A DNA stretch of 64,000 nt from assembly GCF_025140835.1 (NCBI RefSeq), contig NZ_CP081154.1, positions 1-64,000 of the forward strand, in the 5' to 3' direction. The translations under genes were made by a program, and so were the position numbers. Source of the DNA: Aliiroseovarius sp. M344. GTDB lineage: Bacteria; Pseudomonadota; Alphaproteobacteria; Rhodobacterales; Rhodobacteraceae. Below the pieces are notes generated by a model. It ran no database searches. It had not been told where the DNA came from and saw nothing but the letters and a program-made list of their open reading frames with translations. Below are positions 18,657 to 27,094 of the stretch, in pieces. Within the stretch, counting starts at the first letter, position 1. Every line of letters begins with the position of its first letter.

Positions 18657-19865
18657 CTATTGCACGCCGTAGCGGGACTGCCAGTCATCAGCGATGCGGG
18701 TCATCCAGCTTGGGTGCGGCTCGTCCTGCACGCGACCAAGCTCGGCGGGGGACAGTGTGGCGATGCCAAGCTCAAGCGCGTCAAACCGGGCGCGGTCGTC
18801 GTCCGGCAGGGCGTTCATGTTCAGCACGGTGCCATAGCCCAGAACCTCGGGGTCTTGGGCGTTGGCTTGCGCTTCGGGCGACATCAGGAAGTCGGCCAGT
18901 ACCATCGCACCGGCTTTGGACCCGGAGTTATACGGGATCGCCACGAAGGAGGCGTTGCCAATGGTGCCTTTGTCCAGCACGAAGGTGCGCACGGTGTCGG
19001 GCAGTTCGTAGTTGGCGATCGCGGTCGAGGCTTCGGACGGCGAGAAGCTGATCGCCAGATCAACCTCGCCATCATTGATCAGCTGGATCTGGCGCGGACC
19101 GTTGGCGGGATAGGCACGGCCCTCGCGCCAGAGGGTCGGGGTCAGCTCTTCCAGAAAACCCCACAGCGGCGCGGTGACGGTCGCGTAGCTGTCGTCGGAG
19201 ACCGGGGCGGCAAGCGCGGCGGGGTCATCGGCCAGCTCGACCAGCATCTGCTTCAGGAACGTGGTGCCCAGAAAATCGGGCGGCTGTGGATAGGTGAAGC
19301 GGCCCGGATTGGCCTTGGTCCATTCAAGGATCGCGGCGGCCGAGGGCAGGGGGGCGGGGATGTCCGCCGTGTCATACATGAACACGACCTGTGCCATCGC
19401 CCATGGGGCTTCATAGCCTTCGACAGGGACGGTGAAGTCAGTGCGCACGGTTTTGCCCTCTGCATCAACATATTGCCAGTTGGGCAGATGTTCGGCGAAG
19501 GGTCCAAACAGCAACCCAGCTTCTTTCATCGAGGCGAAGTTGGCGCCGTTAATCCAGATCATGTCGATCGCGCCGTCATCATCCTGACCGGCCTGCATTT
19601 CAGACAACACGCGGGTGACGGCGTCGGCGGTGTCAGTCAGCTTCACATGCTCAAGTGTTACGCCATAGCGGTCTTTCACCTGATCCCCCGCCCATTCGAT
19701 GAACGCGTTGGTGGTGGGCGACCCGCCCCATGCGTTCCAATAAACGGTTTGGCCGTTCGCCTCGGCGACAACGGCATCCCAATTGGCAGGATCAGGGTCT
19801 GAGATTGCCGCAAGTGGCACAAAGGTCGAGGCCAGCAAGCTGGCGGCAAAAGCGAGGTGTTGCAT
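18657..19865 (-). CDS. ynjB: ABC transporter substrate-binding protein, YnjB-like
   Basis: The start at 19865 gives 402 residues with a signal peptide (MQHLAFAASLLASTFVPLAA). The mature part contains the conserved VYWNAWGGSPTTNAFIEW and WINGANFASMKEAGLLFGPF seen in YnjB proteins. It is a periplasmic extracytoplasmic binding protein of the thiamine/iron/polyamine fold class. Its ATG shares one base with the ynjF stop (TAATG). A longer upstream reading exists but would overlap ynjF and bury the signal peptide. Confidence 0.85.
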   Translation of the reverse strand: MQHLAFAASLLASTFVPLAAISDPDPANWDAVVAEANGQTVYWNAWGGSPTTNAFIEWAGDQVKDRYGVTLEHVKLTDTADAVTRVLSEMQAGQDDDGAIDMIWINGANFASMKEAGLLFGPFAEHLPNWQYVDAEGKTVRTDFTVPVEGYEAPWAMAQVVFMYDTADIPAPLPSAAAILEWTKANPGRFTYPQPPDFLGTTFLKQMLVELADDPAALAAPVSDDSYATVTAPLWGFLEELTPTLWREGRAYPANGPRQIQLINDGEVDLAISFSPSEASTAIANYELPDTVRTFVLDKGTIGNASFVAIPYNSGSKAGAMVLADFLMSPEAQANAQDPEVLGYGTVLNMNALPDDDRARFDALELGIATLSPAELGRVQDEPHPSWMTRIADDWQSRYGVQ

Positions 19866-20497
19866 TAGGTCTCCTGTTGGTCGGATGATACTTGGCCAAA
19901 GGCCTGATACGCGCCCCAGACGCGTAAAAAGGCCGTGGCAAAACAGAGGGTGCCGAACGCAAAGGCGAGCGGCATGAAATAGGTCGGGACAACGCACAGA
20001 AGGATGAAGAAGGCGATGGTTTCCGTGCCTTCCAGCAAGCCGTTGGAGTAATAGAGCGACTTCACCCCTTGGGCGCGGGTTTGCATGCCTTTCTTGGCGG
20101 CGACGATCGCATAGCCCAGAAAACTGGCGCCATTCACGTAGAAGGACAAAAGCAGAAAAGCACCCGCGATCCCGTTGGCGGCGGGATCGTACAGGATAAA
20201 GCCAAAGGGTACGGCACCGTAGAACAGAAAATCCGACGCGATATCAAGATAGCCGCCGAAATCGCTTTTTCGGGTCGCGCGGGCGACCGCACCATCCAAC
20301 CCATCGGCAAGGCGCGAGGTCAGGATCAGGCCCAACCCGAGCATAAATGCGCCGCCGGCAATTGCACCTGCTGCGGCCAGCCCAAAAGCCAACCCGACCA
20401 ACGTCACCGCATTCGCGGCAACGCCCAACCGGGCCAATCCACGCCCCAGCGTGTCCAGCGGCGGATCAATCAGTTTACGGGCATAGGCATCAAGCAC
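19865..20497 (-). CDS. ynjF: CDP-alcohol phosphatidyltransferase family protein, YnjF-like
   Basis: A 210-residue protein with about six helices and the CDP-alcohol phosphotransferase motif D-G-x2-A-R-x8-G-x3-D-x3-D, seen here as ADGLDGAVARATRKSDFGGYLDIASD (about 64-89) in which the expected Asp, Gly, Ala and Arg residues are present. It is the first gene of the operon and overlaps ynjB. The same association in enterobacteria suggests that transported substrate and lipid head-group chemistry are linked, but no function has been shown. Confidence 0.85.
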   Translation of the reverse strand: MLDAYARKLIDPPLDTLGRGLARLGVAANAVTLVGLAFGLAAAGAIAGGAFMLGLGLILTSRLADGLDGAVARATRKSDFGGYLDIASDFLFYGAVPFGFILYDPAANGIAGAFLLLSFYVNGASFLGYAIVAAKKGMQTRAQGVKSLYYSNGLLEGTETIAFFILLCVVPTYFMPLAFAFGTLCFATAFLRVWGAYQAFGQVSSDQQET

Positions 20498-20669
20498 AGG
20501 CTAACCTTTCGCAGTTCGTCGCGTGGGCGACATCCGTTTCGATATGTGGACCGACTTGGCCCACTTCGTCCATCCGCCAAACGGAATCGTGAGCGTCTGT
20601 CATCACCTCTTGAACCTTTTGGTCAAATCCCCTTCTGTGGGCAAACGACGTTGCGCGAAAGGGGACCCG

Positions 20670-21671
20670 ATGACACAGGACAAAATCCGCATTGGTTTGA
20701 ACGGGTTTGGCCGCATTGGCCGATCCATTCTGCGCATTCTGGCGGCAGACCCGTCAGGGTTCGAGGTCGCGTTTATCAATGACATCGAATCTTTGGACAC
20801 CTGCGCCTATCTTTTCAAATACGACAGCGTTTTTGGGCCCTATGCCGGGCAGGTCGATACCGGTTCGGGCGCGTTGATCATTGATGGGCGCGCAATCCCA
20901 TTTCATGGGTCCTCTGATATCAGTTCGATGGATTTGTCTGACGTGGATGTGGTGTTGGAATGCACCGGTATGGCAGGCAAACGCGCAGTGGCGGAACGTG
21001 GCTTGCAGGCCGGTGCGCGCAAGGTTCTGATCTCGGGCCCGTCGGACGAAGCGGATGTGACGATTGTTCTGGGGGCCAATGACGATAAGCTGGCCGGGCA
21101 AAAGATCGTGTCGAATGCGTCCTGCACCACCAACGCATTGGCGCCGCTGCTGAAGGTGCTCGATGACAAGCTGGGCGTGATCGGCGGGCATATGACCACG
21201 GTGCATTGTTACACAGGCAGCCAGCCAACCGTCGACAAACCGCGGGCGGACCCGGCGCGATCCCGTGCGGCGGCGTTGTCGATGGTGCCGACGACCACCA
21301 GCGCGCGCGATCTGGTGGGCGAGGTGTTGCCGCATCTGGCGCACCGCGTCGAGGCCCGCGCGATCCGCGTCCCAACCGCCAGCGTGTCGGCCATTGATCT
21401 GACCGTGCGCACCAAGACCGAAGTGTCCGTGGATGAGGCGCGCGCGATCCTGAAGGCCGCGGCCACGGGCCATGTTCTGGGTTGGACCGAAGAACCCCTG
21501 GTGTCCAGCGATCTGCGGATGCGGCCGGAAAGCCTTGTGATTTCGGGCCCCGAGACCTCGGTTTCTGCGGGCGGACTTTTGCGGGTCTTTGGCTGGTATG
21601 ACAACGAATGGGGATTTTCGCACCGGATGCTGGACGTGGCGCGGATGATCGCAAGGGAGGCTTCGGCTTAG
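20670..21671 (+). CDS. Divergent glyceraldehyde-3-phosphate dehydrogenase paralogue
   Basis: From ATG 20670 (GGGGA site) the product is 333 residues. The Rossmann start is IGLNGFGRIGRSILRIL, Asp in FINDIES fits NAD binding, the catalytic motif SNASCTTN has Cys152, and the His-containing TTVHCYTG replaces the usual HAYT. GWYDNEWGFS closes the domain. These substitutions and the lack of other glycolytic genes suggest a specialised aldehyde phosphate dehydrogenase rather than housekeeping Gap. A ProC-like gene follows after 11 bases. Confidence 0.85.
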   Translation: MTQDKIRIGLNGFGRIGRSILRILAADPSGFEVAFINDIESLDTCAYLFKYDSVFGPYAGQVDTGSGALIIDGRAIPFHGSSDISSMDLSDVDVVLECTGMAGKRAVAERGLQAGARKVLISGPSDEADVTIVLGANDDKLAGQKIVSNASCTTNALAPLLKVLDDKLGVIGGHMTTVHCYTGSQPTVDKPRADPARSRAAALSMVPTTTSARDLVGEVLPHLAHRVEARAIRVPTASVSAIDLTVRTKTEVSVDEARAILKAAATGHVLGWTEEPLVSSDLRMRPESLVISGPETSVSAGGLLRVFGWYDNEWGFSHRMLDVARMIAREASA

Positions 21672-21682
21672 AAAGGACGACA

Positions 21683-22447
21683 ATGGCACGCATTGGGTTT
21701 ATCGGCACCGGAAAGATCGCGTCGGCGATGGTGACCGGCCTGACCGGGCGCGGGCATCAGATCATGGTGTCAGAGCGCAACGAGGCCATGGCGGCGTCCT
21801 TGGCGGCGCGGTTTACTGACGTGATGGTCGCGCCCAATGATCAGGTCGTTGCTGAAAGTGATATCGTCTTTCTGCGCCTGCTGGCGGACATCGCACGCGA
21901 TGAGCTGCCAAGCCTGCCCTTCCGCGCAGATCACAGCGTGATTTCGGTGATGGTGGATGTGTCGGTGGCGGATCTGCAAACGCTCTGCGCCCCGGCGACA
22001 GAGATCGCAATCTCTATTCCCCTGCCGTCGGTTGCAGTGGGCGGCTCGGCTTTGCCGGTCTATCCCGACAGCGCGGCGTTGCGCGCGCTTTTTGGCGAAA
22101 CTGATGTGATTATTCCGTGCCGGGATGAAGTCGCGTTGAACGCCCATTTCGGGGCCTCGGCGCTGGCGTCCCCGATCCTTGATCAGATGCGCGAAGGCGC
22201 GGCGTGGCTGGCAAACATGACCGGCGACCCAAAAGCGGCCGAGCAATTTGTTGCAACCGTTTTCGCGGGGTTCTTGCGCAGTATGGCTGAAAATCCCGAA
22301 ACATCATTTGCCGATCTGTTGGACAGCTTGGGGACCGAGGGCGGGCTGAACGCAACGCTGCGGGCGCATATGCGCGACGCCGGTGCGCTGGGTGATCTGA
22401 CGGATGGGCTGGACGCTTTGAAGCCGCGCCTTGGGCTGGGCGAGTAA
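21683..22447 (+). CDS. ProC-like NAD(P)-dependent reductase
   Basis: From ATG 21683 the product is 254 residues with a Rossmann start (RIGFIGTGKIASAMVTGL) and a C-terminal helical domain in the position of the pyrroline-5-carboxylate reductase dimerisation domain. The family glycine-rich C-terminal motif is only partly kept (SLGTEGGLNATLRAHMRDAG), so the substrate may differ from P5C. It probably forms an operon with the GAPDH paralogue. The last 118 coding bases are repeated exactly at 26260-26378. Confidence 0.78.
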   Translation: MARIGFIGTGKIASAMVTGLTGRGHQIMVSERNEAMAASLAARFTDVMVAPNDQVVAESDIVFLRLLADIARDELPSLPFRADHSVISVMVDVSVADLQTLCAPATEIAISIPLPSVAVGGSALPVYPDSAALRALFGETDVIIPCRDEVALNAHFGASALASPILDQMREGAAWLANMTGDPKAAEQFVATVFAGFLRSMAENPETSFADLLDSLGTEGGLNATLRAHMRDAGALGDLTDGLDALKPRLGLGE

Positions 22448-22448
22448 G
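22329..22448 (+). repeat. 120-bp direct repeat, copy 1 (3' end of ProC-like gene)
   Basis: Bases 22329-22448 are identical to 26260-26379 at a spacing of 3931 bases. This copy is the intact end of the ProC-like gene, including its stop. The sequence then diverges completely. Confidence 0.95.
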
Positions 22449-22603
22449 CCGACGGAACACAGGCAGAAACCCTCCTCGTGTCGTTTTAAACCTCAAGGCG
22501 AGGTTTCGGGCGCGGTAAACCCGAGCCGCTTGTGCATAATTGGTACACTGGTGAACCAATCGGATCGGCCCGCTACTGAAAGCCCACACGAGGCACGACG
22601 GCT

Positions 22604-22783
22604 GATCTGTGGAACGGCTTAACGCTAGCATTCTGCCTGCCGGTCACATTGGATGTTGACTTGGTTGAGATCACATTGCAGTCGCTGCAGTTGATGCTGA
22701 CGGCGTTTGTCATCTCGCCAACCACCGCGTTGCCCTTGGGGGCGTTTCTAACCTTGCGCCGATCCGGGACCGTACTTTCCTAA
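22604..22783 (+). pseudogene. Fragment of tungstate-type ABC permease (TupB-like)
   Basis: A plus-strand frame without its own start reads DLWNGLTLAFCLPVTLDVDL, then VEITLQSLQLMLTAFVISPT and ALPLGAFLTLRR before a stop at 22781. This matches the start of TupB-type permeases (first helix, D-x-x-L-x-E-I-x-x-x-S-L and LPLGA). Only about 60 residues of some 230 remain. It is followed directly by a TupA-like fragment. Confidence 0.65.
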
Positions 22784-22799
22784 AAGGAGAAATCGTCGA

Positions 22800-22999
22800 A
22801 TGAAACGCATTCTGTCGGTCTTGGTTGCCACCCTTATGTCAGGGGTTGCCTGGGCCGATGAAATGAACTTTCCGTCGCCACCTCGCTCCACAATTCGGGC
22901 TTGTCAGGCATTCTTTTGCCGCAGATCAGGCAGGATACGGGGATCGATATTCAGTTGCTGGTGGTTGGCCCGGGACAGGCGATCCGGCCAAGGCGCTAA
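22800..22999 (+). pseudogene. Fragment of tungstate-binding protein (TupA-like), frameshifted
   Basis: A good ribosome site (AAGGAG) and a signal peptide (MKRILSVLVATLMSGVAWA) open the gene. A frame change near 22868 is needed to continue with SVATSLHNSGLSGILLPQIR and QDTGIDIQLLVVGPGQA, the T-S-x-x-x-S-G-L and TGI...VVG-x-GQA motifs of TupA. A stop at 22997 ends it after about 65 residues. It is a relic of a tungstate importer. Confidence 0.7.
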
Positions 23000-24100
23000 T
23001 TGACGGCTAAAAGATCGATGGTGAACCCTTTTTGTCTTCAACGCAAAAGCACCGTGATCCGAATTGGAAACGGGTTGTCGTTTGGTGAACTGGGCTTTGT
23101 CTTTGGCGCGCGCCGAAAATCTGGCCTTGGCTTGCAAAGGAACTGGTAATGAAATGTCTTAGCCCAGGTCGGTTCTTCAGAACGCCCTTGCACTATGACA
23201 CTGGGACAAAATGCTGCAAATAGGCTGTGTGAGTGTGGCGTCACTTACGGTAATCCCGGCCAGCTAAATAATAGAATGGTTGTGGTCGCGTAACTTGAAA
23301 GTATTTAAAAGATATCGTCAGTTTGGCAGTGTTCAGGTTTTTGAACATGTCTATGCAGAAGGCGAAACCAAAGAAGGTTCCACATGGCCTCGACTATTCG
23401 GTTTGCCGAGAGCATGAAAGCTTTTTGGGACAATTGAAGGAAGAACACTTCCACATGCTGCGTCACTTCTTCGGTGTATTCAGCTCATTCGAGGTTGAAA
23501 TGAAACGATTGGCGAACGACTTTCTGGTGGTCGACAACAACACAGCGGCAAGAGCGGTGAAGCCTGTCTGATTGGCTGGGTCCGGGCGGGGCGTCAGAAT
23601 CTTCCGGCGCGATCTCGCGCACCCAAAAGGAAAACTCGATTTTCCCGGATATGGAATTTCGTGCTGCTAGCGCCCTGACCGCCGAAACTCCTCCCAGTGA
23701 CCTTGTTGACTGGCGTAAAACGCCTAATCTCTTTCCGTTTGATGAAGCTAGAACGAAAACCGGCTGCGTGGCGCGGGCCTGTGCGCGGATATTCTAGGTG
23801 CCGCGGAACAGGTACATCCAGACCTACCCGGTAGATGAGGCGCGCGAAGTCAAAATCGGTACGAGATTCAAGTACCGTGCTAGGAAGTTCACCCTTGAGC
23901 CCCTCACACTTAGCGATCCGATAACTGAGATGCTAGAGACGCGCGGTCGGTCTCTTGCTATCTATGAGTTTGGAAGACGCCTGCTTGAGGGGAACGGTCA
24001 GACCTGCCAAGAGCACGCAATTGACTTCGGTAGGGGGCTTTGAGGGCCGTTTGCTACTACTAAGCTGGTGTGTCCAGCAGAATGCTAAAGGAGAAGCGCG
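23000..24100. other. Decayed region with two orphan ORFs
   Basis: Two plus-strand readings are open here. The one at 23323-23571 (82 residues, polar, ending AVKPV) has a leucine/phenylalanine-rich middle (FHMLRHFFGVFSSFEVEMKR). The other, 23798-24043 (81 residues), starts MPRNRYIQTYPVDEAREVKI. I recognise neither, and both may be gene fragments. Bases about 23122-23252 resemble 26870-26998 in diverged form. Dense stops and mixed frames suggest old debris. Confidence 0.4.
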
Positions 24101-24955
24101 ATGGGTCAGGGATCGACAAAAGCGAAGACCAAGTTAGAGGCCAAAAGGCGACTATACTGCTCCGGTTACTGGTTGCTCGCCGGCAACATGAAGCGATCCA
24201 AGAGCCATTACCACACCTACTTGCCCGGGACCCTCGATATGATCCGCGGCCACGACCTCGTATTCTACAGCGGTGATGAGCCAGAAATGGCCCATGTTAG
24301 GGAATTGTGTGCCGCGCGGAACATCCATCTGAAAGAGAGGTTTCTGACAATCGCCGATTTGCCAGCATATGGTCTAGCTCAGAATATGGTGGAAGCCTGT
24401 CGACGTATGTCGTTGGATAGCTTTGCGAAACCGCCTGAATACAATGCAGAAAAAGGGGTTGTCCATTACTGGCGGGACTTCCGCGGAAGTGGCGAGGAGG
24501 TTTTTTGTGCCATGCTATCGATTTGGCTGAGCAAAGTGTTTCTAACCTCGACCCTTGCGCAGTCCGAAGACGAGGAACGCCCAGTGGCTTGGGTGGATGC
24601 CTCGTTGTCGCGCTTCAAGCGTCACAGAAACGTTAAGGCGTTTCAACAGTTGGAGTTGCCATGTGACCGGCTGTCCCACTATGGCAATGCAATGAGATAT
24701 TATGGTGCTCTGCTGCCGCTCAACGCGAGCTTCCTGTCGGCCAATGCACCAGTTTGGCGCGATGTGGAGGCCGAGTTTTCCGAGGCTGCAAACCGCGCAA
24801 AAGGGATGGCTTATGGCCACGACGAAGAGACTATCTTCGCAGATTGCCTGTGGCGCCGCCCCGAGTTGTTTCATTGTATCGGCTCGTCAAACGTTATGGT
24901 GTTACAGTCGAAAGCGAAACATCTCATAAGTTCTGTGGTTCGAAGGATAGTGTAA
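24101..24955 (+). CDS. Orphan protein, possibly HtrL/YibB-like glycosyltransferase
   Basis: A 284-residue soluble protein. The opening YCSGYWLLAGNMKRS, then LVFYSGDEPEMAHVRELCAARN and later PVAWVDASLSRFKRHR, recall the HtrL_YibB family, which has glycosyltransferase-like folds with a W-x-D motif. The match is from general pattern only. It lies inside the repeat-bounded patch, and its reading frame is intact, unlike its neighbours upstream. The GTP/nucleotide-sugar relation to the EPS locus is speculation. Confidence 0.5.
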   Translation: MGQGSTKAKTKLEAKRRLYCSGYWLLAGNMKRSKSHYHTYLPGTLDMIRGHDLVFYSGDEPEMAHVRELCAARNIHLKERFLTIADLPAYGLAQNMVEACRRMSLDSFAKPPEYNAEKGVVHYWRDFRGSGEEVFCAMLSIWLSKVFLTSTLAQSEDEERPVAWVDASLSRFKRHRNVKAFQQLELPCDRLSHYGNAMRYYGALLPLNASFLSANAPVWRDVEAEFSEAANRAKGMAYGHDEETIFADCLWRRPELFHCIGSSNVMVLQSKAKHLISSVVRRIV

Positions 24956-25147
24956 AGTTGCTCACCTGACGCCTGACTGATACCGCAACATTTGCAAAGG
25001 TCTGCCGCCTTCTCGCCAGTTCCTTGGTCATCTGAATAATCTGTTCGACTTTTTTAGGTCGGACAACGCACAACAGTGGATAAATTTCAGCGGTTTGGCT
25101 TGCAAATCTATGCCGACGGCATTTGCAACAATCGCCAAAGACGTCAA

Positions 25148-25798
25148 TCAGACAGATAGATCATACCCAAGTGCTTTGGCGATCTCGGAGTCGGTGTGTT
25201 GCGTGATCCATTCCGTGTCGCCCGGTTTGAGATTGAAGCATTCATCGCGCTTGTTGGCTTCTGGTGTTGGCCCAATCGGGCGGGTTGGCAGCATTACTGT
25301 GCCCGGATCTACCTGCTTCAGACCCGCAGCCTGCGCAAACTTGCCAAGGTGCTGCCCCGGGTCTACTAGCATGTCGGACAAGCGTAGGAAATGAACCCGA
25401 CCCTGAACCTCTGGCCAGTTGAGCCACGAATAGTAAAACTGGTTCCAATATTCGGTGGGAGATGAATAGTAATATCTGGGCCGCACATTCCCGCCCGTGT
25501 TGTCATAGACAATGAAACGACGCCGAATAAACTCAGAGATATTGTCCCCGGCATCCAATTCGGGTCGCTTTTCCAACCAAAACCTGTATAGCGAGGCGTT
25601 TAATTTCAATGGATCCTTCGATAAGACAAGTATATGCACTTGTTTTGGAAGAGGGCATTTGATCTGCGTCGGTGGCACTCCGTGTTTCCAGAACCATTCC
25701 GAAAACACCGCGTCAGAGTGATAGTACTCGTTAAGCATGTGCGCGGCGAGGTTTGTACCCGAGCGGAAAGTTCCGACAACCAGAACTTTCTTCTTCAT
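25148..25798 (-). CDS. Sulfotransferase-family protein
   Basis: From ATG 25798 the product is 216 residues. The start MKKKVLVVGTFRSGTNLAAH has the 5'-phosphosulfate-binding loop (GTFRSGTN) of sulfotransferases. HILVLSKDPLKLNASLYRFW (about 54-73) fits the 3'-phosphate-binding region, where Arg-Asp-Pro is replaced by Lys-Asp-Pro. The first ATG of the open frame (25993) would add 65 residues of poor composition. It lies in the accessory patch and is one of three such genes in the window. Confidence 0.7.
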   Translation of the reverse strand: MKKKVLVVGTFRSGTNLAAHMLNEYYHSDAVFSEWFWKHGVPPTQIKCPLPKQVHILVLSKDPLKLNASLYRFWLEKRPELDAGDNISEFIRRRFIVYDNTGGNVRPRYYYSSPTEYWNQFYYSWLNWPEVQGRVHFLRLSDMLVDPGQHLGKFAQAAGLKQVDPGTVMLPTRPIGPTPEANKRDECFNLKPGDTEWITQHTDSEIAKALGYDLSV

Positions 25799-25967
25799 CA
25801 AAATCCGATTTTTCCATATATTTTTTACTGTTGAAATCCCCAATTGTGGTCTCCTACTCGAAATTTGGGGTACATTTCTGTTCTGCCCCGATAATACTGC
25901 ACCGGTATTGCGTACCAACTTTGTCACAGGACAGGCTGAGAGTATAGTTACATGAAATGCCGCTCCA

Positions 25968-26258
25968 CAAGTGGGAGTTTGGCGGCTGCACACTCAGTTG
26001 AGGCGCGAGGGCGGGGAAGCAAATTGGAAGAAACTGTATCGGCTCTACCGCGAACAAGGGTTAACCGTCCGTAAACGGGGCCGACGCAAGCCTGCGATCG
26101 GGAACAGAGTACCTATGGCGATCCCGCAGCGACCAAGCCAGAGGTTTTCGTTGGGCTTTGTATCAGATGCTCTCTCTGACGGCTGAAGGTTCGACATCCT
26201 GTCCGTCATCGAAAACTTCAGCCGCGAATGCCTAGCAAGCGTGCTCGACCATCGCTGT
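25968..26258 (+). pseudogene. IS3-family transposase (orfB) remnant
   Basis: The plus strand encodes RRLHTQ-like segments of IS3 OrfB: VWRLHTQLRREGGEANWKKL, YRLYREQGLTVRKRGRRKPA and PSQRFSLGFVSDALSDG, then a frameshift at about 26184 and RFDILSVIENFSRECLASVL. The first and last parts of the transposase are missing, and the remnant stops exactly where the second copy of the 120-bp repeat begins. No IS ends were found. Confidence 0.85.
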
Positions 26259-26259
26259 C

Positions 26260-26379
26260 TGGGGACCGAGGGCGGGCTGAACGCAACGCTGCGGGCGCAT
26301 ATGCGCGACGCCGGTGCGCTGGGTGATCTGACGGATGGGCTGGACGCTTTGAAGCCGCGCCTTGGGCTGGGCGAGTAAG
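26260..26379 (+). repeat. 120-bp direct repeat, copy 2
   Basis: Exact duplicate of the 3' end of the ProC-like gene (22329-22448), here with no gene in front of it, abutting the transposase remnant. It is followed by a hairpin that may have been the original terminator of the ProC-like gene. Confidence 0.95.
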
Positions 26380-26409
26380 TCTGAACGCAGGTTGTCGTGC
26401 CAAAAAGAT

Positions 26410-26440
26410 AAACGGGCCGGCGGGAGAAACCGACCCGTTT
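26410..26440. terminator. Hairpin with T-run, likely bidirectional terminator
   Basis: Arms AAACGGG (26410-26416) and CCCGTTT (26434-26440) enclose a loop with extra CGG/CCG pairing. A T-run follows on the plus strand and an A-run precedes it (T-run on the minus strand). It serves the small I9-like gene on the minus strand. Confidence 0.6.
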
Positions 26441-26501
26441 TTGATCTGCGCAGAGCGGCCACCCGGCACCGGCATTGCCGGCTACACCCCCGCAACGCAG
26501 A

Positions 26502-26759
26502 TCACAGGACCACGCTAGCGTCGTCGTCCAATGCAATTTTTGTCACCGTGTCATGGCGCAGAATATCTTCGATTTGGTGCGATGTCAGATCGGCCACAAG
26601 CAATTGAATCTCGATCAGGTTGTCATCAACCATCACACCATTTTTGTTCAGATGGTCCAGCAACGGTGTGCTGTCTTCGGTGCAGGAAATCAGCACAGGA
26701 TGCGAGTTTCTGGAAAAGCTTTCCATCCGGTCTTTCAGCTTCGGGTCTAGTTTTTGCAT
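26502..26759 (-). CDS. Small I9-like putative protease inhibitor
   Basis: From ATG 26759 (GGGG six bases upstream) the product is 85 residues without a signal peptide. The pattern SHPVLISCTED, then LIEIQLLVADLTSHQIEDIL and HDTVTKIALD resembles the beta-alpha-beta fold of subtilisin propeptides/I9 inhibitors, where the last strand runs before a V-x-x-I-x-x-D end. It lies downstream of an S8 protease gene on the same strand but behind that gene's terminator. Inhibition of that protease is an inference. Confidence 0.55.
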   Translation of the reverse strand: MQKLDPKLKDRMESFSRNSHPVLISCTEDSTPLLDHLNKNGVMVDDNLIEIQLLVADLTSHQIEDILRHDTVTKIALDDDASVVL

Positions 26760-27043
26760 GGTCATCCCCTTTGGCAATCAGTTCGGTTTTTGGTGCAGTG
26801 ATACGTTGAGGTTCATCAAAGGTAGCTCTGCGGTAGTCTCATCCTTGGTCATGGTGCGATCTGAGAAACCAGCCTGGGGTTTGGAAAGGAACAGGTGATG
26901 AAAATGGCTTTCACCAAACTGGCAACTCAGAACGCCAGTCTAATATGACCTAGGGGCATCATCGTGACGAAAGGGCGGCGTGAATGTTGCGTTATTAAGA
27001 TGGAAAAAGGGATGGTTCTGCGTGAATTCGGTGGGATCTGCGC

Positions 27044-27074
27044 AAGAAAAAACCGCCGGGCAGGGCCCGACGGT
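27044..27074 (-). terminator. Rho-independent terminator of the S8 protease gene
   Basis: Arms ACCGCCGGGC (27052-27061) and GCCCGACGGT (27065-27074) pair with one mismatch around AGG. The minus-strand transcript ends in a run of U (A-run 27046-27052 on the plus strand). It lies 20 bases behind the protease stop codon. Confidence 0.75.
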
Positions 27075-27094
27075 CGGTTGGACAGGCGGTGGCG

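Noticed and set aside
26260..26379. Copy 2 of the repeat as a small gene of its own
   Set aside because: It has no start or ribosome site and is identical to the end of the ProC-like gene.
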